DNA of 64,000 nucleotides from Sparassis latifolia (taxonomy: Eukaryota; Basidiomycota; Agaricomycetes; Polyporales; Sparassidaceae): NCBI GenBank assembly GCA_018466975.1, contig CM031560.1, forward strand, positions 2,728,001-2,792,000, written 5' to 3'. The notes under the pieces were generated by a model. It searched no databases. It saw only the letters and a list, made by a program, of their open reading frames with translations, and was not told where the DNA came from. Positions 39,001 through 49,318 of the stretch are shown in pieces. The translations under genes were made by a program, and so were the position numbers. Positions within the stretch are counted from its first letter, which is position 1. The number at the start of each line of letters is the position of its first letter.

Positions 39001-42000
39001 TCTTCCAGCCCATCGAAACAAATCTCGAAGCGTGGCAAAGCCGTGCTTACTCTCGAAAACCCGACTTGACTGGCGTCTCTTCTGCAGCTCGCGAAAGACA
39101 GCCACAATTCGCTGTCCGTATGACGGGGCGATGTGACAACGCTGACAGAGAATAGTCTCCAACTCGGCCTGTGGCACATCTTCGAAGTGAATCTCGAGGA
39201 ATCTGTTCCGAAATGCACGAGATAGTACTTTCCGTCCTGCATATAGTCCAGGAGGGTTCTGCGTAGCGAATAGCATGAAATGCGGATGTGGCCTTACTAC
39301 CTCGTGCGTTTCCGGTATCACAAGTTCGCGATTGTCGTCAAGCAGGCGATTGAGGGCCTCGAGAACATCCGTCGGAGCAAGATTGAGTTCGTCCAACACT
39401 ATCCAGTCGCCATTGCGCAGGGCACGCACCAGCAACCCATCCTTGAACACTAACTTCCCCGTTACTGCATCCGAAACATACGTTCCTACGTATTCTTGAA
39501 TATCGGTATGCTCGTGATTGTTGATGCGAACAAAACGATGGCCGGTCTGTTTGGCAAGATACTCGATGGAGCTAGTCTTTCCACTAGACGTTGGCCCTTC
39601 TATTAGTACTGGGAACCGCTTCGCTGCGATGACTCGAGCTAGATTTATGACCTTCGCTTCCACCGAAGGTGTCATTATGTAGTCATCGACTGGATCCTGC
39701 GGGAGCGGACCACGCTCTAGCCAGAAAGGACCAAATTTGATGAACGCATCCCCAGGCTTCGGTGCAGGAGGCTCTTGGGACAAGAGCGAACCCGCGTTGC
39801 GCACACCGGCGAGGACATGCTTTCGCGCTATAATAGTAACAGCAGCAGCGCTTGAGGCATCCAAGACCATCGTAAATGTCATCAGGCACCCCTCCCATAG
39901 CGCCCGTCTCAAGGAATACATGCTGGCCATATCGGCAGTGAAGGTGAGAGCACGAGCCAGAGTGCGCATGCTGTAGTGTGGCCTGTGATTGGTGCCGTCC
40001 GCAATCTGACGTTCTTCCGCTAACTGTTTGACAGCAGTGTAGAACTCTGCGATGTCCATGATCGCGCCTTTATCGCCCACCGTGCACGAACCGATGTACT
40101 GCGTAATTATACTGAGCAAGGTCTCCTTATCGGCATCAGGAGGTGAGACATCGATCTCAGTGAATGCTGATCGTATGTTCGGAGGAAGATCCTTCTTGCC
40201 AACATCCGTCGCCGGGTTCATACATGCAAACAAGCGAAAATCGGGATGTCGAAGAACAGGCTCTAAGGAGCCCTGCTCAGTCAACGTTATGGATGCGGTT
40301 GGACTATGTAGAAGACTCGAGATGCACTCAAGCGTCTCAGCGCTCGCAAGATTTATTTCGTCGAGCAAGATCCTGAAAATTTTGAAGACTATACATCAGC
40401 ACCTCCAAGACCACGGCAATTCGAACGGAGCGTACCAGTGGCCGGAATGCAATGCCTTAACCAACGGTCCTTCAACGAAGGAAAACGCGAATTTGCTCTT
40501 GCCCTGCACATGTTGTACTTCGAAGGCCTGAACGTCGCGTTCGAAGCTACTCCACTGCGCTTCCGAAGTGCTGAGATTTGACTCATTAACTTTCCGTCGC
40601 TTGCGTGGTGCCTCCCCTGCTGCTCTGCTGGGTTCCGCACTAAAGGTCGTGAGTCAAATGTACGAGGGACGATCACAAAGATGAACATACCTTTCCTCTT
40701 CCGCTGTTCTCGTTTGTATCTTGGCCTTCGCCAACTTGACCGCCTCCGTCCAAAGTCCTACGGCTCTCTTCCATTTGCTCTCTTGAACAGCTTTCCTGAC
40801 GGACTCCTCGAACTTCGCATTCTTCTTCTTGCTGAATGTGCCGCCAAAGAGCTCTAGGAATCGCGCCTGTAGCTCTGATCCAGGCACGCGCGCATCGACT
40901 GGTTTGAACCCACCCAGGAGATCAGACGATTCGGTCTGGTTCGAGAGGTTCAAAGAGACAAGCGGCTGGCGAAGGAGAGAGGCAAGACGGGAAACCGTAC
41001 TCGTTTTTCCCGTTCCTGTCTCACCCGTAAGAAGAACCGGCTCGTTGAGGGACACAGCCGTAGAAATGCGTGAGAGCAGCATTATCGCATGCCTATGCAT
41101 CGCAAACGGCCGAGCGATAGCGGGTGTGATCTCGCTAGAGGCCTTGTATGCACGCAGGCGCGTCCGTCCGATACGCACTGCGATAGTCTTACCATTGACG
41201 TCCTTCTCCACTTCAAACTCGGGGGTGCGGCTTTGCAATATCCAATCTCGTCTCTCCGGCGATAGCCCAAGATGTTCCGCAGCAACGGCAGCAACAGCAT
41301 CCAGATGAGCGCGTGCAGAGGCAGTGGTGGCGCCTGAGCCAAAAAACACGTCGCGCGCCTCGAGGTACATGTCTTCCCGAAAGGTGGGATTCGGGAAGAT
41401 ATCCGACAGCGTGAGAGTTTGGCCAGAATCCACATCGACATCCATGGAATGGTGTGATGGCGGAATGAGTTTGTCAACTCGGATACATAGCTTCAGCAGT
41501 TCGCGCAAACCGATGCTGCGAGTCGAGGTAGCCTTACCTAGGGCAAGGACAGCCTCCCACAAGGCAATCAGGAGCCTCGCAACGGCACCCGATAGCCTCT
41601 GGAACTTCGAGTTAACAATCATCCGTAAATCGCCTAGAGTCGGCGACGGGACGACCATCTCATGGAACTTGTGGGCACCGTAGAAGATAGGGTTGGGAAA
41701 GGAACCATCCCTGGAAGGTGCAACAGATCGCGTGGCATAAATCGCAAATCCGTCTTCCGCTTCTACTGGCCCTCTGTTAGGGACGTTCAGGATAGCACGC
41801 CCGCCAATCCATTTGTCCAGCCCGAGCGACTCGACCAGGGGTTTGATTAAACCGAGGACTTCCGGCGAAGCGCGATCAATATCTTCAAAGACGACCCACT
41901 TGCCTTGGCGCATCACACGCACCAGTACGCCTTCTTTCCATTCGAAAGTGCCGGGACGAGTTGGAGAAGAGACGTAGGAACCCAGCAGCGAGCGCGCATC

Positions 42001-43143
42001 AAGAGACGTATCAGCAAGCTGAATCACCACGATGGGATTAAGGACTTCAGGACGGAGCAGCGCAGCGATGTGTGACAAGAGGAGTGATTTTCCCGCAGAA
42101 GGAGCAGAAGTAAGCAAAGTCGGAACGCGGAGAGAATGGTGCACGGCAAGCCTACGCAATGCTTGTGAGGCTGTCGGTGTTTCAATTAGTGTCATTTGCT
42201 GAGTGGTAGGAGCAGATGAACGGAGCATGAGGATTCCGTGGACATTCACGGTAAGAGGACTAGAGGAAACTTCAGCACTAAGATAACCTCAGAGTAGATA
42301 TGACTCACCTCAACTCGGCGGGATGAATAGGCACTTGTGAGTCGTTTTCATTTAGTGAAAAATAATCTTGCTGCTGTAGGTGGGCATTCCTTGCGTCTGC
42401 CACCCTTTTGGTCTCGTACACGGGCAACAGCCAACCGTCTATTGCTCTCGGTGAACCGTCGATGCTCTTGCCGTATCCGATAGAACAATCCACTTCGGAG
42501 ACACTGCCAATGACCTCCTGTTCCAACTTGACACGCTCACCCTCCATCATGCCGGACTGCACGGCGTAGCACTGAATTGCAAGAAACCGAACGCCTGTGT
42601 CCGGGTGGGGCGTCCAGATAAGTTTAGAAAGGGGAGATAGTGACCATAAGAGGCTTCGTGGAAGGTCTCTATTTGCTCGTAGGATGCGGTAATATCCAAG
42701 GAGTATACGATGCAGCATATGCGCGTCGAGCGACGCGACATCCTCTGACTGAGCGACGAATACCAAGGGTCCATCTACAAGACTATTTCGACGAAGAAAT
42801 ACGGAAAATACTCTGCGCACAACGAATCAGTGAATAGCTACAGAATTGAAGTACGTACTCACGGATACAGCTCCGGGTGTGCCTCCAACAATAGACACAA
42901 CGCTTCAAACTTGTCTTCGGAGTTGCCATCGTCGAGGAGCCACCTTGCGCACAAATCAAGTAGCAGCGGTCGGAATATGTCTGCTACAGTGGTGGTATAT
43001 TCAGGAGTATAAAGCAGACGAGATAATATGTGCAACAGCTCCGTGGGGCTGGAAGGTTGGTCAAATAAAATTCGTTCGCGTAAACGAGCTGTCTGCTTCT
43101 TGAGGTTTATCGTGAGTGGGTCATGAATATCCTCCACTGTCAT
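27038..43143 (-). CDS. MDN1: Midasin, AAA+ ATPase of 60S ribosome assembly (complete copy)
   Basis: A 16-kb multi-exon gene encoding roughly 5,000 residues. Exon 1 is 43143-42863, exon 2 is 42812-42309, and the intron between exons 2 and 3 is only 31 bp. Midasin strips assembly factors from pre-60S particles by pulling on UBL domains of Rsa4 and Ytm1. Six AAA modules show P-loops SAPSAGKS, GETGTGKTS, GPTSSGKTS, GETGCGKTS, GSPGVGKTS and GLRDSGKTA. Walker B motifs include ILLDEINLAS (AAA2), IVLDELNLAP (AAA3), FLLDEISLAD (AAA4), VLLDEMNLAP (AAA5) and a degenerate LLLDGANLCS (AAA6). The long linker lies at about 30595-33435, the Asp/Glu-rich stretch at about 28642-29640, and the VWA/MIDAS domain with LDDSKSM (DxSxS) near 27690. 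The stop codon is at 27038-27040. Only about 200 bp of upstream sequence is shared with the left copy before repeat DNA begins. Confidence 0.95.
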
Positions 43144-43347
43144 TGCTATGAGTATGTCCTTTCAACAATTCGGAGGTGAAAGTGGACTCAGCCGTGACGT
43201 TGGCAGTAGAAAACAACTTGAAGCTGAAGCCGAAAATTTGGCACTTGCTTTACGTAAACGTAACTGAGTGATCTTATCTTATCAGTGCAGCTGTGCCACC
43301 GTGACGAACGCGTTATTATTCAAATTATTCAAATTAACAGCTGTTCA
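34137..43347 (-). repeat. Right arm of ~9.2-kb inverted repeat (MDN1 5' half)
   Basis: Reverse-complement match of 11581-20801. The inner edge (34137, aggtgcgacag) corresponds to the last base before the N gap on the left. The outer edge (43347, cagctgttca) is where the two copies part: the left continues into the thymidylate kinase start and the right into ctgggggcaaaag and repeat-rich DNA. Confidence 0.95.
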
Positions 43348-43819
43348 CTGGGGGCAAAAGCGGATGTTCTGACGCGGAACAGTGTCTGAACATCCAAGGA
43401 ACATGGGAACATCCAATAGAGCACAATGTTCCATGGGAGAGCACGCTGGAGACACGTTGCATATATCGTTCTGGAACATATAATATGTCTTACGCAATGT
43501 CTCGTTGGAGAACATCCTGCAGACTTGCTGCATTTTTCATTCTGGAACATTTATCATTTCGCTCCTATATTCTGGGCTTGTCTCTCGGCAGGATATGCTC
43601 CGTATAATGAGGATTTCCCACGGCCAAACACGTTACATTTCTGGCCGCCGTTAATCTTCAGAACATTGTGAGGAGATGTTAAGTGCTCCTACTCCAAACG
43701 TACAAGATGTCCTGTGCACCAAGAACATCTGCAGTACATGTATGATACATACTAAAGGCATGCCGCTCGAACATGCGTCATCCATTGGAGGGAAATGAAA
43801 CATGTTCTGCTCCGTGACA

Positions 43820-44045
43820 TGCGTGACCAGAATCGCGTTGCGAATCGCGTGACAGGAATCGCCTGGCGAATCGTCTCACAGGAATCTTTTCCCGAATTGC
43901 GTGACGAGAATCTTTTCCTGAATCCGCGTAACAGGAATTTTTTCCTGAATCCGCATAACGGGAATCACATTTCGAATCCGCGTGACAGGAATCGCACGAA
44001 TCCGCGTGACAGGAATCGCACCTCGAATCCGCTGCTGCGAAACGG
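43820..44045. repeat. Degenerate short tandem repeat (cgtgacaggaatc / gcgaatc)
   Basis: The words gcgtgacaggaatc, gcgaatcg and ttcctgaatccgc recur about ten times with irregular spacing near 22-25 bp. Units include gcgtgaccagaatcg, gcgtgacaggaatcg, gcgtgacgagaatc, gcgtaacaggaat and gcataacgggaatc. The minus-strand translation is a pseudo-repetitive Asp/Ser/Cys pattern that I do not consider coding. Confidence 0.7.
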
Positions 44046-44136
44046 AGCGCAAATCTCATTAATTAATGTGCAGCGCGAATCACATTCGAACGCAACTCAT
44101 GCGCGTCGTGACAGGAACACACGATAACGAGGACCA

Positions 44137-44215
44137 CGTGAATCTGAAAAGCCCCGCATCGCGAATCGCGAATAATGTTGACAGTCTGTGTATATATTCG
44201 TGAGTGCCCAACAAC
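44137..44215 (+). repeat. Dispersed repeat R3, copy 1
   Basis: The stretch gaggaccacgtgaatctgaa, followed by aagccccgcatcgcgaatcg and a gacagtctgtgtat..tattcgtgag motif, is matched at about 47428-47510 with the same word order at reduced identity. Both copies also have an attaattaat motif nearby. Confidence 0.5.
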
Positions 44216-44262
44216 GCCTCTCTCTGGCCCCCCACCCACGTCGTGCACGCCACCTCCACCGC

Positions 44263-44440
44263 GAGAGCACCGCCCAAAGCTGTTCTTCGCGTCCGCCAAG
44301 ACGGGGGAGGGCGTCGCAGAGGCGTTCGAGCACATCGCGCCCCACGTTGTCGTGCAACGGCAGCACAAGGAGGTGTGCGAGGCGCGAATGCTGCGCATGC
44401 AGGACGCGGACGACATTATCCGCCCTCAGGCATATGTCCG
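44263..44440 (+). pseudogene. Rab GTPase C-terminal fragment
   Basis: The plus-strand frame reads RPKLFFASAKTGEGVAEAFE, then HIAPHVVVQ and EARMLRMQDADDIIR. The FFASAKTGEGV block is the G5 (SAK) motif of Rab GTPases, and the following helix matches their C-terminal part. The P-loop, switch regions and NKxD motif are absent upstream, where repeat DNA lies. It is a truncated gene scrap, possibly carried by an element. Confidence 0.65.
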
Positions 44441-45200
44441 GCGACCACAAATGGCCCCTGAGCCACCGTTGCCTGTGATGGAGGAAACTCAGCAGGGCCT
44501 GCAGTGGCGCGCGTCGAGGTGTGCCGGCCGCGATTCGCGTACAGTGATCGGATCTCGTAATCTAGATACAGCCGGCTTAATCTACAAAGGTAGCCACTAC
44601 TATCATTGACCCGGTAGTGCAAGGTGTCTTGCACTTCTGTCACCATGCATTCAGACCGAGCCCGTTTCACCCCAAAATTTTTCCTACATAATCTCTAACA
44701 TATAAAGTATGTCTTCAACACCTGTTGCATTTTTTTCTTCATGTTGTATCATCTTGAGAGCGAGCGACGAAGAGAGTCATTTGCAAGGAAGAGCGCCCAA
44801 TCGGTCACAGATCGTCACCTGTGCCGACATGCCATTGCCTTGTCTGCCCCCTAGTCGGAGTTCAAACTCCAGCGCTTCATTGTCACGCCTAAAGCACGTC
44901 CCTCTTGCAAGTCGCAGAGCACATACTATTCCTCAAGGGAGTTTGCACTCAAGTTGTATGCCTAAAATTCTAGGGATAATTGTAGCTACTACATATTTTT
45001 TTCGTGAATTTTGGTAGAGTAGAATTCTCGGGAGATGGCATCTTGCACTACTAGGCCACTTTGCACTTACAGGGTCGACGATAGTAGGTAGCCCATCTGT
45101 GAAAGAATTACGGAGATCTACACAGTCAATTTATTCTCAATCATGCGCGCGCATGGCTATTTTCAATTCGCGAAGTTTTCTATAAACGTAGCGCTCTACT
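44441..45200. other. Intergenic, no gene seen
   Basis: About 760 bp of low coding potential with several poly-T tracts near 44735-45005. Confidence 0.35.
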
Positions 45201-45701
45201 TTACTTCCTCACAAACGTCTCGAGCCTCCAACCGTACAGCATCGAGAGGTCGCCTCGTAAACTGAAAACACGTTAGCTAGCTCTGGCGAGGTCAGGAGAA
45301 AACTCACATCCGAACATGGTCCGGCCTGAGGTGCGAAGAGTGTGGCTGTACTATGTTAGCAATCTCAAGCCATTCTGGATACTAAGAAACATTACCTTGT
45401 GCCAACAGAAGGCGCGCCCCGGCATCGTCTTCGGAGGGCAGAAGTTAATCACGGATCCTTTAGTAGCTGTCATTTTAAATCCGATATTTTTCATCGCCTG
45501 CGAAATCATCAGGCTAGACGCAACACACAACGCGCTCAAAAACAGATATACCTCTGTAAAGCCGCGCCAAGGGACGGATCCGTGGGCCTTGGGATTCATG
45601 ACGTTCGACATTGTCTGCACAGCGAATTAAGGGCGTACTGACTCAATAGATCTTCAACTCACCTTATAATGCCGACCGCTCAATGCGATCGTCCGATTCA
45701 T
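45201..45701 (-). CDS. Small protein with HicA-like (dsRBD-fold) domain
   Basis: Five short exons on the minus strand (45701-45663, 45614-45552, 45497-45396, about 45350-45308 and about 45260-45201) join in frame into about 100 residues. The order of motifs is PWRGFTEAMKNIGFK, then TKGSVINFCPP, then FCWHKPHSSHLRPDHVRI, and finally MLYGWRLETFVRK. This follows a small domain found in many uncharacterised fungal proteins (pattern W..F..AM..aGF......GS...F, then HkPHP, then GW..etF) that resembles the bacterial HicA alpha-beta fold. In bacterial HicA a His follows the Gly-Ser. Here that position is Val, and the only close His residues lie in the HKPHSSH block. Whether it acts on RNA is unknown. 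The upstream extent is uncertain and a longer N-terminal part cannot be excluded. Confidence 0.5.
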
Positions 45702-46982
45702 GACCGATGGGCAGAGGAGAGAGAAAAGAAGAGAGAGAAGAATCGAGCAGCAGGTAAGAAGAAACAGGTAGAGGATAGAGAATAACGGACACCGTACGTT
45801 CGGTGAGCGTAGACGGCCAGAGTCAAAGTCGGCCGCGCGAGAGTCTCAGCTCAGCTACCTGCGGTACACTTACGCAGGGGCAACTTTCCTCGATGACTGC
45901 CATCGCGCGTGCGGTTGCGCGGAGGAGGATTGGGGCGTTGATTTCGAGGGAGACGTCGACCGCTGCTGCTGTAGCGGCCGACGGTACTAGTAGCGAACGT
46001 TGGGAGCGGACGACGCGGAGCATGCGCTCGACTGCTCGACTGTACGGATGGTGCCGTCGGGATCAGGTGCGCTGGGAACGTGCATGGGCCTTGAGAACCT
46101 TCTGGAGAAATAGGATGACCTCAAGAAAGGCAAGATTGGCGTGCGGGAGAAGATTCTGTATCGGAGGTGTACCTTTGAGGAGGACTCGGATAGGCAGTGG
46201 CTCAAGTGGAGGCGCCGAGCATGTTCAAAATCATAGATACCTTTGTTTATTTTAACTTTAGTGGTTCTCCTAGTCTGACAGTGGCCAAGTGCAGGTTGGC
46301 CCTGACGTCGCGTTGCTCTTCCAAGCTCGCCAAGGCGCCTGCAGCAGAGTCCGAGACCGTTTGCTAGCGTGGTGAACTCACGATCCCACAGAACGAAATA
46401 TAGTTCGTCCTTTGGTCATAATCCTTTGCAGGTGAGCACGTACGTCCCTGCCCCATGCCGTTGTACGAACACCGATCATGTCTCAGGTATCCCCGGTGGA
46501 AATTGTGATTTGTAGTAGGGCGACAGAATCGGGGGCATTTCCAGGAACTGAGATCTGCGATGGAACAAAGTCAAGGTAAGCCCGCGCTCGATGACAAAAC
46601 TAGATAACCACGTACCGAGCGCTTCTACAACCAGCTGTTTGAATGCGGCCCCTCGGCATCACTACATCATGCCTCTTCGTGCATGTTTGTGGACGGAAAG
46701 TATATCGCATGTTTGGGTTTGTCAACCTCTTCAGATACCAACCTGCACGAGCAAAGGGAGGAAGACGGCTCCGTTCGACACATCCATAATCCAACTTGGC
46801 GTAGAAGATGACTCCATGCCAGAAACAATAGTAGGCGATAAAGACAATCGGAGAGAACGCAGAGAACGCCACGAGAAACCAAAGAAGTAACGCAGAAGCA
46901 AGCTGACCAGCGTGTTGAAAAGCATCACAGATACATAAGAGCACAAAGAAAGGTGGGGAATCCTGCATTCGACTACTCAGAA

Positions 46983-47080
46983 GTTTACACATGCGCCGCG
47001 AAGAACTTTACATGAGCCCACCCGTGAATACACAGGTTTACACACGCCGACAGTTCCTGCATGGCATGCGCCCACTTAGC
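46983..47080 (+). repeat. Dispersed repeat R2, copy 1
   Basis: The words gtttacacatgcgcc, cccacccgtgaatacac, tttacacacgc and gcatgcgccc occur in the same order and spacing at about 52907-53003. Confidence 0.7.
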
Positions 47081-47427
47081 ATGAGCAAAATCGTAGAAAG
47101 AAACGGCAAACGATTTCGACAGCGCCAAAGTTCGAACCGTAGTGCGCGATTCGGACTCGATCTCGGTTACACTACTATCACGTGGGGGGCGTTGCGAAAT
47201 CCAAAAAATCGGCAACACTGCCGTCAGGGCTTCCACATGCTACAAAGAAATCCGAGAAAATCACAGTACGGTAATATACACTAGACTATGTGTTCCACCA
47301 AGCCAAAAGTTGAAGGGTTGAGGGAGTGCTGAATGCGAAGGTAAATACTGATTTTGCCACCACGAGCGCTCAGAATTCGGTAACTCCACCCTTACGATAG
47401 TAGTACCACTATGGTAGGGTAACGAGG

Positions 47428-47512
47428 AACCACGTGGGTTTGAAAGGCCCCTATTCGCGATTCGCGATGCGGACAGCCTGTGTATTCACGAGCGGGTGCA
47501 CATTAATTAATC
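47428..47512 (+). repeat. Dispersed repeat R3, copy 2
   Basis: Reads gaggaaccacgtgggtttga, then aaggcccctattcgcgattc, then gacagcctgtgtattcacgag. It matches R3 copy 1 at about 44137. Confidence 0.5.
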
Positions 47513-47954
47513 CTTTGACGTTTCCGGCGGGACAAAATCAAAATATGACAACCACCATGAATCAACTAGACTGCATATCTCACGTGGAGGTACCCGATGT
47601 ACGTTGTCCATTTAAACAGGGGCAGGCTCTCGATGCTAAGCTAGTGTTGCTTAATCTAGGTTCTGACACGCCTCCTTGTCGAGGGGTCGGACAATTTAGA
47701 CGGAGCTGTAATTTTACTAGTGTTTGATAACACTGAGTCGCAAATTTTGGTGATATCACGTGATGTACCTTATACCCGCTGAAGACTTTCCGCGGTTATT
47801 CTTCACTGCATTCTCCCCACCTGGCATGCGCGGTGGTGTGGTGATAGAGAAGGTGTAGAGATTTTTGTGTAGGAGACTAATCACAAGAAATCTCAGGCTG
47901 CTTGGACTACCATAGAGCATACAACATAGCCGCGAACACAGAAAAAGTGTTAAC

Positions 47955-48175
47955 TCATATACATGCACGTCGGGGTGACATACGGTGGCAGAACAGGTGA
48001 AGGGGGATATTGAAGGGACAGAAACGCGACGCGCTCGACGCGATTTACGGACGCGTCGTGGAAGCACATGATGTGCCGGATCGGCAATCACTATAGATAA
48101 GGCAGACGTCAGACACGGATATCCGAGGCACGAAGGTTGAAGCAGAGTGGCTACAACTGCCTTTAAATGGGAGAC
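47955..48175 (+). repeat. Dispersed repeat R1, long copy 2
   Basis: From ggggtgacatacggtggc through ttgaagggacagaaacgcga and gtgccggatcggcaatcac to the tcagacacggatatccgagg block, this aligns with about 54435-54640. The final 65 bp also match the left copy at 9411. Confidence 0.75.
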
Positions 48176-49318
48176 TAGTGTTGCTGCCTTCCGTGCTGCA
48201 AGGGGACATGGATTCTCGTCGATTGCTGTGGATTCACGCCCTCCAGATCGCCGCTTCCTCGTTGTGGTAAGAGTAGTTAAGCTTCTTCCGCCTTCTGTAG
48301 GACTGTGTCAAGCGTCGCAGATGTCCTTGGTATCAATTATCGTCTAACCTCTTGGCAGGCTGTCGTCAAAATGCATACTCATGTCTCCGGTTTGCTGGCA
48401 TTGGCGACAACTGCTTTGGCATCTTCTGGAGACCGCGATGGTACTTATCAGCGCTGCGTATCAATATGCGAGCCCCATACACGCGGAAACTCAAGCTCGC
48501 CTTTACCTCTTGCGTTGCGATTGACACGATGGACATGCACAGACGACTGCAAATACAGACATTAATGCCGTTGAAACCACACTAATCCGGACCGATCCCA
48601 CGAACATCTGTACTGCGCATGCGTGCCCCAATTTAGCGTCGAACAATGGAACGAGGACAAAGGAGTGTTCGCTCGCTCATGCCTGGGCGAAAGATAGATG
48701 CGCACGCAGCTCGGCGAAGTTTCCACCGGAATGAAGAATCCAAGCATCGTCGCCTAGTGCCACGACGCCAACTCACTCAAAGAACCGAGGCTCCATATAT
48801 CATTCGATGCTTCAGTACGAATCCGGTCTATAGAGTTCAAACGCTCAGCGCTCAGCCTTGACGAATCCGGTACTTCACTAGACCAAACGAACGAGTCTGC
48901 CCAGAGTACTAGTGCGCCGTCTATCCACCTTGCCGGGAGAAACAAAGGAGAAGATTATTACATATAGGTTCTCCACACGAGGGTTACGGATTGTTCACGC
49001 CTGCCACGCCAAAGATTTTGATTCGCACGAAAGTGACAATCACACTTGAATCAAAGCCAGAAGCAGTGTACCTTATGGCTGGTAAACTTTAATTAAGCCG
49101 TGTGGCGAGGAGACAATGAAGTCATTTCTGACAAAGCAACGCGCGGATGCACTGTATTATACGCGACTTCTCTGGCTTGTTTGGCCAGGGCATATCCGTA
49201 CGTCGGGTGCATGCTGACAGGCCATATATAACGGGGACGGTTATGAGCTCATGGTTCAGATACAGCTGCGAAGTGTCTGTTTACTGCGCCAGATTGTAGA
49301 GTCTCAGTCTTTGGCCCC

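Larger units (their letters stand above)
43348..44262. other. Repeat-rich DNA upstream of right MDN1 copy
   Basis: No gene seen. The first 400 bp carry many scattered GGAACAT/ATGTTCC words (gaacatccaagg, catgggaacatcc, ctggaacatata, ctggaacattta), as in a decayed element. A degenerate tandem array follows at about 43820-44045. Confidence 0.45.
45702..49318. other. Repeat-rich region, no secure gene
   Basis: About 3.6 kb. It holds one copy each of dispersed repeats R1 (with a longer flank), R2 and R3. Minus-strand open stretches at about 46600-46990 are hydrophobic in two overlapping frames but give no recognisable family and no consistent exon chain. I therefore do not call a gene. Confidence 0.4.

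Noticed and set aside
43778..44059. Minus-strand Cys/Asp/Ser-repeat frame (DSCHADS-like)
   Set aside because: It is the translation of a degenerate DNA tandem repeat, with no start context, no conserved domain and only weak length.
46600..47236. Hydrophobic minus-strand frames that resemble membrane protein exons
   Set aside because: Three overlapping frames are equally hydrophobic, none matches a family I know, and part of the region is dispersed repeat R2.
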